Shown: piece after piece, positions 1 through 5,014 of the stretch | How the letters are laid out: the number at the start of each line of letters is the position of its first letter | How positions within the stretch are numbered: the first letter of the stretch is position 1 | Source of the DNA: Bacteroidota bacterium | Lineage (GTDB): Bacteria; Bacteroidota; Bacteroidia; Bacteroidales; Paludibacteraceae | DNA length: 5,895 nucleotides | Assembly: GCA_023391625.1 (NCBI GenBank) | Contig: JAEWAN010000001.1 | Span: 1-5,895, forward strand | Direction: 5' to 3' | Made by a program: the position numbers and the translations under genes | Notes under the pieces: model-generated | Seen by the model: only the letters and a program-made list of their open reading frames with translations | What the model was told of the DNA's origin: nothing | Databases searched by the model: none

Positions 1-15
1 GCATGGCTCTCCTCC
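1..15 (-). promoter_or_regulatory. Possible ribosome binding site and ATG of a divergent gene leaving the left edge
   Basis: Read on the minus strand, bases 15 to 9 give GGAGGAG and an ATG follows at 4 to 2, a good Shine-Dalgarno and start arrangement. Only the start codon would lie inside the window, so the gene cannot be identified. A TTGACA box on the minus strand (98-93) could be its -35, but the hexamer 17 bp further on (TAGGAA, 75-70) is a poor -10. If real, this gene is divergent from the DUF4268 gene and the two share the 16-147 upstream region. Confidence 0.3.
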
Positions 16-161
16 AATATGCTTCTTGTCTCGACAACTCGAATCATACCGGGGCGGGCCGTGCCCTCCTTCCTATCTGGACGCTATCCTGCTGTCAAAG
101 TGCGCAAAAAATTGTACGTTACCCAACAGGATGATTTGAGAGAGTTTAGAAGGTCGGTTAT

Positions 162-443
162 ATGACAAGACAGTACAAACTTGGACAAATCGAGACAGTC
201 GACTTGCGTGATGTTTGGCCTCATGAAGCCCTCGATTTTACAAAATGGCTTTCCGAGAATGAAAATCTTGAGATTCTGAGCGAGGCAGTTGGGATAGAGC
301 TCGAACTCGTCGAAACCGAATCTTCCGTGGGATCCTTCAATGTTGATATTTTCGCCGACGAAGTGGGGACGGGTCGCAAGGTAATTATCGAAAACCAGCT
401 CGAAGAAACCAATCACGATCATTTATTATACACATATCGTTGA
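162..443 (+). pseudogene. DUF4268 / PD-(D/E)XK-like protein, 5' fragment, cut by an insertion
   Basis: This is the N-terminal part of a protein that typically carries a nuclease-like fold ahead of a C-terminal DUF4268 domain. A Shine-Dalgarno AGAAGG (148-153) precedes the ATG by 8 nt. Visible marks are VDI at residues 61-63 and IENQLEETNHDHL at 76-88. The latter matches the family's conserved ENQL-x(4)-HDHLGK stretch, an E-x-Q variant of the PD-(D/E)XK active site. Family-like sequence stops at residue 88 (base 425). The last five codons (LYTYR, then stop at 443) come from the inserted AT-rich DNA. The natural continuation GKIITYAAG appears at 1702. The molecular role of DUF4268 proteins is not established; a DNA-processing or defence role is inference. 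The truncated product lacks most of the nuclease-like core and all of DUF4268, so it is probably non-functional. Confidence 0.85.
421..425. repeat. ATTTA, left direct repeat of the insertion
   Basis: Left copy of the 5-bp repeat bounding the insertion. It encodes the end of His87 and Leu88 of the DUF4268 protein. It is either half of a 5-bp target duplication or a target motif retained at the left flank. Confidence 0.65.
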
Positions 444-467
444 TGTTGAAAAATTAGAAATCATAAT
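440..467 (+). promoter_or_regulatory. Putative promoter of the RlmN/Cfr-like gene
   Basis: TTGATG (440-445) and CATAAT (462-467) are separated by 16 bp. They match the -35 and -10 consensus at 4/6 and 5/6 positions. Transcription would begin near 474, leaving a leader of about 44 nt with the ribosome binding site AAGGAAGG at 503-510, 7 nt before the ATG. The promoter lies inside the inserted DNA, so the gene would be expressed wherever the cassette lands. The leader is too short for an obvious regulatory peptide. TTGAT (440-444) and ATCAA (466-470) could also pair as a weak hairpin. Confidence 0.5.
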
Positions 468-517
468 CAAAAACTCTGAAAAACAAACTTTTTAATTTTG
501 AAAAGGAAGGATATTAA

Positions 518-1507
518 ATGAAACACTTACCTAAAAGTACACCTACGGAAATATTGAATGACCCATACGGATTTACTTACAAAGAAATGTCGGAAGTAAT
601 TGGAGAGGATAAAGCAAGAGCCTTATATACGGAATTATATAAACAGCCATTTCACAAAAAAAATCTATCAATATCAACAAAAAAAGTCTATAAAAGTAGC
701 GATACTGAAAAGTATGTTTATGAATTGAAAGACAACAGGTATATCGAAACGGTTTTTATTAAACGGCGAGATGGTGGGACTGTTTGCGTAAGTACGCAAG
801 TTGGTTGTTCTGTTGGCTGTATTTTTTGTGAGTCCGGACGCAATGGTTTTGTTCGTAATCTAACACCGTCTGAAATTGTGCAGCAGGTCATATTGATACG
901 TCAAAAAGTAAATCGTATCGTTTTTATGGGAATGGGAGAACCTTTATTCAATTACGACAACTTGATTGCAGCAATCCATATTCTTCGAGATAGAAATGGA
1001 CTTAACTTTCCAACCGACGGCATTACCGTATCAACAGTTGGTCCAGTTAATCAATTAAAAAAATTGCGCGAAGAACATCTAAAAATTCAGTTGACAATAT
1101 CTTTACATGCAGCAACACAGGCTGCGAGAAACTGTATCATTCCTCATATGCACATGTACGCTATTGAAGATGTTGTTAAGCAAGCATTGTCCTATTCACA
1201 AAGGCATAATCGAAAAGTGGTATTTGCGTATTTACTTTTACCAGGTATAAATGACCGTTCCTCAGATATAAGGCAACTTGCAAAATGGTTTAAGGGCAAA
1301 AATGTTATGATTAACGTGCTGCAATACAACCCGACGAGTAATTCAAAAATTAGAGCACCACAAAAACAAGAAATGGTTGCGTTCAAACATCAATTAGAGC
1401 AAACAGGACTTGAAGTTACCATGAGAGTTTCTCATGGTAGAGAGATTAAAGCAGCTTGTGGACAATTAGCTAATACATATAATAAAGCCAAAAAACAACA
1501 AAAATAA
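518..1507 (+). CDS. Radical SAM 23S rRNA (adenine-2503) methyltransferase, RlmN/Cfr family
   Basis: This family methylates A2503 in the peptidyl transferase centre of 23S rRNA: RlmN at C2, Cfr at C8, the latter giving resistance to phenicols, lincosamides, oxazolidinones, pleuromutilins and streptogramin A. The [4Fe-4S]/SAM motif C-x3-C-x2-C is at C97, C101 and C104. The two family-specific catalytic cysteines appear as C90 (TVCVSTQVGC) and C314 (AACGQL). GMGEPL (138-143), the SLHA stretch (195-198) and LLPGIND (239-245) are typical core motifs. At 329 residues it is shorter than E. coli RlmN (384) and Cfr (349), mostly through a short, divergent N-terminal accessory domain. The QVGC context is RlmN-like; canonical Cfr has QCGC. 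C2 versus C8 specificity cannot be settled by eye. AAGGAAGG 7 nt upstream supports the start. AT-rich codons and the position inside another gene show horizontal acquisition. Confidence 0.9.
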   Translation: MKHLPKSTPTEILNDPYGFTYKEMSEVIGEDKARALYTELYKQPFHKKNLSISTKKVYKSSDTEKYVYELKDNRYIETVFIKRRDGGTVCVSTQVGCSVGCIFCESGRNGFVRNLTPSEIVQQVILIRQKVNRIVFMGMGEPLFNYDNLIAAIHILRDRNGLNFPTDGITVSTVGPVNQLKKLREEHLKIQLTISLHAATQAARNCIIPHMHMYAIEDVVKQALSYSQRHNRKVVFAYLLLPGINDRSSDIRQLAKWFKGKNVMINVLQYNPTSNSKIRAPQKQEMVAFKHQLEQTGLEVTMRVSHGREIKAACGQLANTYNKAKKQQK

Positions 1508-1537
1508 TTTAATTAAAAGAGCCAGACGCACAGACGC

Positions 1538-1586
1538 AGAGCCGATAATATGCAGTTTGAAATACTGCTGTTATCGGCTCTTTTTT
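1538..1586 (+). terminator. Rho-independent terminator of the methyltransferase gene
   Basis: An 11-bp perfect stem pairs 1538-1548 (AGAGCCGATAA) with 1571-1581 and is followed by a run of T to 1586. An inner stem GCAGT/ACTGC extends the hairpin. It starts 31 bp after the stop codon. Just before it, AGACGCA occurs twice in tandem (1524-1538) and AGAGCC is duplicated at 1518-1523 and 1538-1543, so the 3' arm could pair with either copy. Confidence 0.85.
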
Positions 1587-1647
1587 GATTTTAATTTGTG
1601 CCCCCAATAACCATATTGGAGCAAAATCAGAACTGTTGCTTGTCGTT

Positions 1648-1696
1648 CTTTGATTTCCGCAGCAGCTTTGAAAAATCAAAGCCGCCGTTTCTTTTT
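1648..1696 (+). other. Right-end hairpin of the insertion with two alternative pairings
   Basis: CTTTGA (1666-1671) and TCAAAG (1676-1681) form a tight hairpin with an AAAA loop. Pairing extends outward through GC-rich arms (about 1659-1688) with two A-C mismatches. The same 3' arm can instead pair over 9 bp with CTTTGATTT at 1648-1656. A pyrimidine tract (TTTCTTTTT) follows and then the right ATTTA. It could be a second terminator or a structured element end recognised by a transposase, as in IS200/IS605-type elements. Apart from this hairpin, the 190 bp between the methyltransferase stop and the junction show only the terminator. Confidence 0.55.
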
Positions 1697-1701
1697 ATTT
1701 A
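1697..1701. repeat. ATTTA, right direct repeat of the insertion
   Basis: Right copy of the 5-bp repeat. Its TTA codon is in frame with GGA AAA ATC, where the DUF4268 coding sequence resumes. Confidence 0.65.
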
Positions 1702-2373
1702 GGAAAAATCATTACATACGCTGCTGGAAAGGATGCTGAGGTCGTTATATGGATAGTTGCCCACGCGCGAGATGAGCACAAGCAAGCTATCGAGTGGCTC
1801 AATCAGCATACCGACAGCAATTTCGGGTTTTTTCTTGTCGAGATTCAACTTTGGAAGATTGGAGATTCCGATCCTGCACCTCGCTTCCAGGTCGTCGAGC
1901 AGCCCAACGAGTGGACCAAGATGGTGAAAATGTCTGGTGAGCTCACGGAAACGGAACGAGTGAAGCTGTCGTACTGGACTAAGTATCATGAGATTGCGCA
2001 AGAGAATTCAGAGTTTATGGCTCTCTTCAAGCCCCGCAAGCCTTCGAAAGATCATTGGAGCACGCTTGGGTGTGGCAGTTCTGAATATCATATGGCCCTT
2101 CTCATTGACACGCAGCATAAACGCATAGGAATTGAATTCTACGTGCCAGACAACAAGGAAATTGGCCACAGGGCAATTTCCTTGAGGGATAGATTTGAGG
2201 CGGTTCTTCAGCTCAAGGCAGCCCCTTTCGATGCCAAGAAGGCATCGGGGCTTCGGTTCTACAAAGACGGCTATGACATTAAAGGCAAGCCGGAAAAATG
2301 GTCGAGTTTTATTGCGACGCAGCTTCGGTGGGCCATCGCAATGAAAGAACTCATAGACGAACTGGGACTATAG
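1702..2373 (+). pseudogene. DUF4268 domain protein, 3' fragment, disrupted
   Basis: The remaining 223 codons of the interrupted gene have no stop codon before TAG at 2371. The first part (GKIITYAAGKDAEVVIWIVA and on to about base 1920) completes the nuclease-like N-terminal domain. The rest (SYWTKYHEIAQENSEF to the end) is the DUF4268 domain, with the family's HWSTLGCGSSEYHMAL-like and GIEFYVPD stretches. Joined to the 5' fragment it gives about 311 residues, a normal family length. An internal ATG at 1921 could begin a 150-residue protein covering the DUF4268 domain alone, but no convincing Shine-Dalgarno precedes it. The gene ends only 6 bp from the converging MobC-like gene. The intact gene was probably cargo of the element carrying the integrase; a defence role is inference. 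Confidence 0.85.
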
Positions 2374-2379
2374 TGTTTT

Positions 2380-2748
2380 TTATCGTCGCTCCATGCCAGA
2401 TATGAGGTCATCGGCTTGTTGCAGAGGACTGTTTGTCTTGGTGTCGTTTAAACCTACAAACAATTCGGTAAGAAGCTCAATCTTCGCTTCTAAGCATTCA
2501 TCGATATCGGATCCGTTGCGTATGCGACAGAGCTCCTGGTACACCGCCCGCATCTCGTCGCGGAGCATCTTGCAGGTGCGGACATCCGGGACAATCGTGA
2601 ATTCCTTGTTTTCAATCTTGGTCATGATGTATTCCTGCTGGGTCACCCCTGCGGCTTTTGAAAGGAGCTCGATTCTCTCGTTTTCCTCGGGGCTTACGCG
2701 GAACGCTTTCGATATGGTGCGTTTTCGTCGGTAGTTGGGGCAGGGCAT
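2380..2748 (-). CDS. Small ribbon-helix-helix protein, MobC-like mobilisation accessory (putative)
   Basis: A 122-residue basic-N-terminus protein. Residues 7-46 (RRKRTISKAFRVSPEENERIE..., then AAGVTQQEYIMTKI) read as a ribbon-helix-helix DNA-binding unit: a short basic strand, a helix, then the turn and helix G-V-T-x-x-E-Y-I that is common in MobC/relaxosome accessory proteins. The rest is charged and helical (residues 57-100, rich in E, L and R). The start ATG overlaps the integrase stop by one base (TGATG), and AGAGGTGG lies 6 nt upstream inside the integrase gene, so translation is probably coupled. The position directly after int suggests a DNA-binding role in transfer or maintenance of the element. 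The MobC link rests on general pattern. A plain RHH regulator of the operon is the alternative, and no relaxase is visible in the window. Confidence 0.6.
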   Translation of the reverse strand: MPCPNYRRKRTISKAFRVSPEENERIELLSKAAGVTQQEYIMTKIENKEFTIVPDVRTCKMLRDEMRAVYQELCRIRNGSDIDECLEAKIELLTELFVGLNDTKTNSPLQQADDLISGMERR

Positions 2749-3821
2749 CAGAAACCACCTCTTTCGTTGTCAAGCTCGTTTGCCATGTCGTCTTGGATGT
2801 TGGGGAACAGGTGTGCGTACCTGAAGGTGATGTCCGATGATTCGTGGCCCATCCGGTCCGCGATAGCCACGGCGGAAAACCCCATGTCGATGAGCAGACT
2901 TACGTGGCTGTGCCTTAGGTCGTGGATGCGGATGCGCTTAACGCCGGCTTTCTCACTTCCGCGTTTCATAACGCGTGAAAGTTGGCTCTTTGACACGGGG
3001 AACATCCTGTCGTCAGGTCCGATTTTGGGATGTTTGGAGAGGTAGTCCCTGATTGTTTCTGCGAGGAAGTTGGGAAGCTTCACGGTTCGTATCGATTTGG
3101 GCGTCTTGGGATCTGTGATAACGTCGCGTCCTCCCAGGCGCTGGTAGGATTTGTCTATACGCATGGTGTTGCGACTCCAATCAAACGAGTCTGGTGTGAG
3201 AGCCAGCAGCTCTCCTTCCCGAATCCCAGTCCAGTAGAGAATCTCGAAAATAACGAAGAACATCGGGCTTTCCATCATTACATCGGCGAACTTGAGGTAT
3301 TCCTCTTTCGTCCAGAAGTTCATTTCCTTGGTGTCCTTCGAGCCCATCTTCATGGTGCGTACGGCGGGGTTCGGATTAAGTCCGTAGAAGCGCGCCGCGT
3401 GGTTTAGTATTGCGGTTAGCTGATTGTTGACGGTTCTTAGGTAGGTGGGGCTGTATCCTTTGCCATCGTTGGCATCGGGGCTCATGAGCTCGTTCTGCCA
3501 CCGCACGATATCGAGGCTCGATATCTCGGCCATCCGCTTCTTCTCGAAGAAGGGCAGGATCTTCGATTTGATAGTGTATTCCTTCTGCCGCCAGGTGTGC
3601 TCTCTTAGCCTTGGCCTGACGTCGGCGGCATAGACCTGGAAGAACTCGCCGAATGTCATTGCCATAGTGCAGCCCGCCGAGGCAATGAAGTCTTCCTCCC
3701 ATGCCTGTGCTTCTTCAGGGGTGGAAAAGCCCCTCTTGCACTTATGCACCTCGTTGCCGAACTTGTCCTTGCATCTGAACTGAGTGAACCAGGTGCCGTT
3801 GTCGGATTGCTTAACGACCAT
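2748..3821 (-). CDS. int: Tyrosine recombinase (phage/ICE-type integrase)
   Basis: A 357-residue site-specific recombinase that would integrate and excise the element. The layout is an arm-type DNA-binding N-terminus (about 1-50, WFTQFRCKDKFGNE), a SAM-like core-binding domain (about 55-145) and a catalytic domain (about 165-345). Catalytic residues are visible: R201 in TGIREGE, K239 in DPKTPKSIRTV, H300 and R303 in HDLRHSH, H326 in MGHESSD and nucleophile Y335 in RYAHL. The set is complete, so it looks active. The gene overlaps the upstream excisionase-like gene by 11 bp and the downstream RHH gene by 1 bp, so all three form one operon transcribed leftward from the operator-controlled promoter at 4064-4092. 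A GGGGTGAGAG stretch before the ATG serves as ribosome binding site. The N-terminal arm-binding domain implies that arm-type sites exist near the att site. Confidence 0.93.
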   Translation of the reverse strand: MVVKQSDNGTWFTQFRCKDKFGNEVHKCKRGFSTPEEAQAWEEDFIASAGCTMAMTFGEFFQVYAADVRPRLREHTWRQKEYTIKSKILPFFEKKRMAEISSLDIVRWQNELMSPDANDGKGYSPTYLRTVNNQLTAILNHAARFYGLNPNPAVRTMKMGSKDTKEMNFWTKEEYLKFADVMMESPMFFVIFEILYWTGIREGELLALTPDSFDWSRNTMRIDKSYQRLGGRDVITDPKTPKSIRTVKLPNFLAETIRDYLSKHPKIGPDDRMFPVSKSQLSRVMKRGSEKAGVKRIRIHDLRHSHVSLLIDMGFSAVAIADRMGHESSDITFRYAHLFPNIQDDMANELDNERGGF

Positions 3822-4020
3822 CGTCTCTCACCCCGCGCTCGTCTCCGAAGTACTTCTCTTCGATTATCTGGCTGCTGACCCTACCTGGTATGGTCGCACA
3901 CCCGCGCTGCTCCATTTCGCGGTTGAGCTCCCTGATGATCTCGTACGCCTTGCTCCTGCATACTCCGAGTTTCATCGAGACCTCAGAAGCACTTAGCAAG
4001 CGCCTCTCTTTTCCATCCAT
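3811..4020 (-). CDS. Excisionase-like helix-turn-helix protein
   Basis: A 69-residue protein starting MDGKERRLLSASEVSMKLG. Residues 9-35 form a winged-helix/HTH_17-type unit typical of recombination directionality factors: LSASEVSMKLGV, then RSKAYEIIRELN. The tail TIPGRVSSQIIEEKYFG (43-59) recurs in excisionase-like proteins of Gram-positive integrative elements. The frame is open upstream to an ATG at 4092, but that start would overlap the operon promoter. The ATG at 4020 has a perfect AGGAGG 4 nt away and is preferred. It overlaps int by 11 bp and is first in the operon. Xis proteins bend att DNA and favour excision; that role is inferred from family and position. A small transcriptional regulator is the alternative. 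Confidence 0.75.
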   Translation of the reverse strand: MDGKERRLLSASEVSMKLGVCRSKAYEIIRELNREMEQRGCATIPGRVSSQIIEEKYFGDERGVRDDGR

Positions 4021-4024
4021 GCAT

Positions 4025-4030
4025 CCTCCT
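4025..4030 (-). promoter_or_regulatory. Ribosome binding site that sets the excisionase-like start
   Basis: Perfect AGGAGG on the minus strand, 4 nt before the in-frame ATG at 4020. A second ATG abuts it at 4024-4022 and a third lies at 4016-4014, both out of frame. This site decides against the longer start at 4092. Confidence 0.75.
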
Positions 4031-4111
4031 AATAGTTCGAAATCGAACGGTATATCATCGACTATAGTAATAGTTCGAAATTGAACGGTCAATATATACC
4101 GTTCAATTTCG
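4030..4111. promoter_or_regulatory. Three-site operator between the repressor and xis-int operon
   Basis: The 14-bp core CGAAATYGAACGGT occurs three times: 4038-4051 (Y=C) and 4076-4089 (Y=T) on the plus strand, and 4098-4111 on the minus strand. The first two lie in a longer 22-bp direct repeat (4030-4051 and 4068-4089, one mismatch, offset 38 bp). The second and third form a perfect 14-bp inverted repeat around an 8-bp spacer. Site 2 lies between the -10 and -35 of the leftward promoter, site 1 just downstream of it, and site 3 just upstream of the extended -10 of the rightward promoter. This suits binding by the adjacent XRE repressor, shutting off xis-int and autoregulating. The binding partner is inferred. 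Confidence 0.75.
4064..4092 (-). promoter_or_regulatory. Promoter of the xis-int-RHH operon
   Basis: On the minus strand, TTGACC (4092-4087, 5/6 match) and TACTAT (4069-4064, 4/6 match) are separated by exactly 17 bp. Transcription would start near 4057. Operator site 2 fills the spacer, so repressor and RNA polymerase should exclude each other. Confidence 0.65.
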
Positions 4112-4120
4112 TGCTATATT
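4112..4120 (+). promoter_or_regulatory. Extended -10 promoter of the XRE repressor
   Basis: TGC-TATATT (4112-4120) is an extended -10 with a 5/6 match. No good -35 is present 16-18 bp upstream, as is common for TGn promoters. Transcription would begin near 4127, leaving a leader of about 43 nt. Operator site 3 ends one base before the TG, in reach to control it. Confidence 0.5.
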
Positions 4121-4169
4121 GTCTATGCGATGTTATATGAGACTATCTAGACGCTGACAGGAGAGTTGC

Positions 4170-4592
4170 ATGAGGTCCGGTGAGCTCATCAGGAAATACC
4201 GCAAGGCGAAGGGTCTGACGCAGGCCGAGCTCGCAGATGCTTGTGGGTTGACGGATTCCGCCATCAGGAACTATGAGCTCTGCAACAGGACGCCTGGCGT
4301 CGAGCAGATAGAGTCCATCGCTTCTGCTTTGGGAATCTCCCCCGAATCTCTCCGCGAGGTGCCCCTCGAGTCAAGCCGGCAGGCTCTAGAGCTCTTGTTC
4401 AGACTAGAAGGGGAGTTTGGGCTCGTTCCCGATGAGATTGACGGTGAATTGGTTCTGAAGATCGACAAGAAGGCAGAAAAATCCCAGAAACTCGCCCAGG
4501 CGGTTAAAACTTGGAAGCACATGATTGATTCGGAAAAAGCTGGCGAGATCAGCTCTGAGGAGCTGTCTGAATGGAAGCTCTCATTGCACTGA
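4170..4592 (+). CDS. XRE-family transcriptional regulator (element repressor)
   Basis: A 140-residue protein with a Cro/C1-type helix-turn-helix at residues 5-58. It reads LIRKYRKAKGLTQAELADACG, then the recognition helix around DSAIRNYELCNRTPG and IASALGISPESL, which fits the HTH_3 pattern. The C-terminal half (70-140) is charged and helical with no recognised catalytic residues. There is no visible S24 peptidase or ImmA-type motif, so induction is not by LexA-like self-cleavage within this protein. AGGAG (4159-4163) lies 6 nt before the ATG. It is divergent from xis-int and shares the three-operator region, the usual place for a lysogeny-type repressor. Repression of the integrase operon and autoregulation are inferred. 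A terminator follows at 4631. Confidence 0.88.
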   Translation: MRSGELIRKYRKAKGLTQAELADACGLTDSAIRNYELCNRTPGVEQIESIASALGISPESLREVPLESSRQALELLFRLEGEFGLVPDEIDGELVLKIDKKAEKSQKLAQAVKTWKHMIDSEKAGEISSEELSEWKLSLH

Positions 4593-4630
4593 AATCAAGC
4601 CACTTCAGGAATAATTGCGAATCAAAAATC

Positions 4631-4653
4631 AGCGGCTTTCGGGCCGTTTTTCT
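4631..4653 (+). terminator. Terminator of the XRE repressor
   Basis: CGGCT and GGCCG pair around a TTCG tetraloop (stem about 4631-4647 including outer G-T and A-T pairs), followed by TTTTTCTT. It begins 38 bp after the repressor stop codon. Confidence 0.65.
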
Positions 4654-4802
4654 TAACCTGGATGCATGAAAGCAGATCCCGTAACACCGCTAAAGACGAT
4701 TTGTCATTCCCCTATGCTGAACTGGCCTTTTGCAAAAAACAAGTATGAAAATGACGTTTGATTCATGTTTGATTCGAATCAACCTGTTTTGCGTCGTAAC
4801 TG

Positions 4803-4907
4803 CCAAAAGGAGTCGTGACGGGTGGCTTTGCGTAATTGCACAATGTTGCATGTCGTTGCAGGTTCGTGCATGTTCCGAATAATCGTTCAGGTTGCGTCAC
4901 CTTTTGG
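4803..4907. repeat. Inverted arms enclosing a TTGCA array with 10-bp period
   Basis: CCAAAAGG at 4803-4810 is matched by CCTTTTGG at 4900-4907. Next to them on the inner side, TGACG (4816-4820) is matched by CGTCA (4895-4899). Between the arms, TTGCA occurs at 4836, 4846 and 4856, with GTGCA at 4866, each 10 bp apart and so on nearly the same face of the helix. The array centre (about 4853) coincides with the centre of the arms (about 4855). Confidence 0.55.
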
Positions 4908-4942
4908 GAATGATTCCGAATCAAAGACGCAGGTTAATGGGC

Positions 4943-4981
4943 AAAAAAAATACCCCGAAGCTTCTTGAATTTCGGGGTATT
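4943..4981 (-). terminator. Rho-independent terminator downstream of guaA
   Basis: An 11-bp perfect stem (AATACCCCGAA at 4949-4959 with 4971-4981) is followed on the minus strand by a run of eight T (4950-4943). It ends guaA transcription, starting 113 bp after the guaA stop, and would also limit read-through toward the repressor gene. Confidence 0.85.
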
Positions 4982-5014
4982 GGTCGTTTTGTCATTCCGC
5001 TTTGTTTTCAGTGG

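Larger units (their letters stand above)
421..1701 (+). mobile_element. Single-gene insertion carrying an RlmN/Cfr-family methyltransferase
   Basis: An AT-rich unit of about 1,276 bp interrupts the DUF4268 frame. The left junction reads GATC-ATTTA-TTATAC and the right one TTTTT-ATTTA-GGAAAA. Removing the unit plus one ATTTA copy restores codons for NHDHLGKIITYAAG, the family's expected sequence, so the boundaries are set to within 5 bp. Inside are a promoter, one methyltransferase gene, a strong terminator and a hairpin close to the right end. I find no transposase, recombinase or terminal inverted repeats. Base composition and codon choice (many A/T-ending codons) are unlike the flanks and resemble low-GC Bacillota. 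It could be a non-autonomous element mobilised in trans. An IS200/IS605-like mode, with the target motif at the left flank and the same motif ending the element, would also give this layout. The element family is unknown to me. Confidence 0.8.
4593..4942. other. Gene-free, repeat-dense region; candidate attachment or other cis-acting site
   Basis: No credible gene is present. AACCTG/CAGGTT occurs five times: 4655-4660 and 4781-4786 as AACCTG, and 4859-4864, 4888-4893 and 4930-4935 as CAGGTT. GAATCAA/TTGATTC occurs five times: 4619-4625, 4758-4764, 4769-4775, 4776-4782 and 4918-4924. The middle pair makes the perfect palindrome TTGATTCGAATCAA (4769-4782). CCAAAAGG/CCTTTTGG arms (4803-4810, 4900-4907) enclose four phased TTGCA-like units. 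This density suggests a protein-bound cis region, such as arm-type integrase/Xis sites beside the element end. An oriT or iteron-like region is the alternative. No nic site or crossover core can be assigned. Confidence 0.45.

Noticed and set aside
84..422. Minus-strand open frame overlapping the DUF4268 5' fragment.
   Set aside because: It is antisense to family-conserved coding sequence and has no recognisable motifs.
426..1696. Classical IS or composite transposon with terminal inverted repeats.
   Set aside because: The first 30-40 bases of the insert and the reverse complement of its last 40 show no meaningful match, and no transposase is encoded.
426..1701. Integron gene cassette with an attC site.
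   Set aside because: No GTTRRRY-type junctions are seen, the cassette has its own promoter, and no integron integrase is present; the right-end hairpin lacks recognisable R/L boxes.
1921..2373. Independent 150-residue gene starting at ATG 1921.
   Set aside because: No Shine-Dalgarno precedes it and the same frame is open back to the insertion junction at 1702 with family-like sequence; it is the 3' part of the split gene. Residual internal initiation cannot be excluded.
3030..3407. Open frame on the plus strand inside the integrase gene.
   Set aside because: It is antisense to a clear integrase with a complete catalytic set and resembles no protein I recognise.
4021..4092. Longer start for the excisionase-like gene at 4092 (24 extra residues).
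   Set aside because: The extra codons cover the -35, the operator and the -10 of its own promoter, and the ATG at 4020 has a perfect AGGAGG.
4700..4998. 11-bp direct repeat TTTGTCATTCC (4700-4710 and 4988-4998) as att core.
   Set aside because: The flanks do not match and the enclosed DNA contains the guaA terminator; chance is plausible at this length in a 500-bp region.
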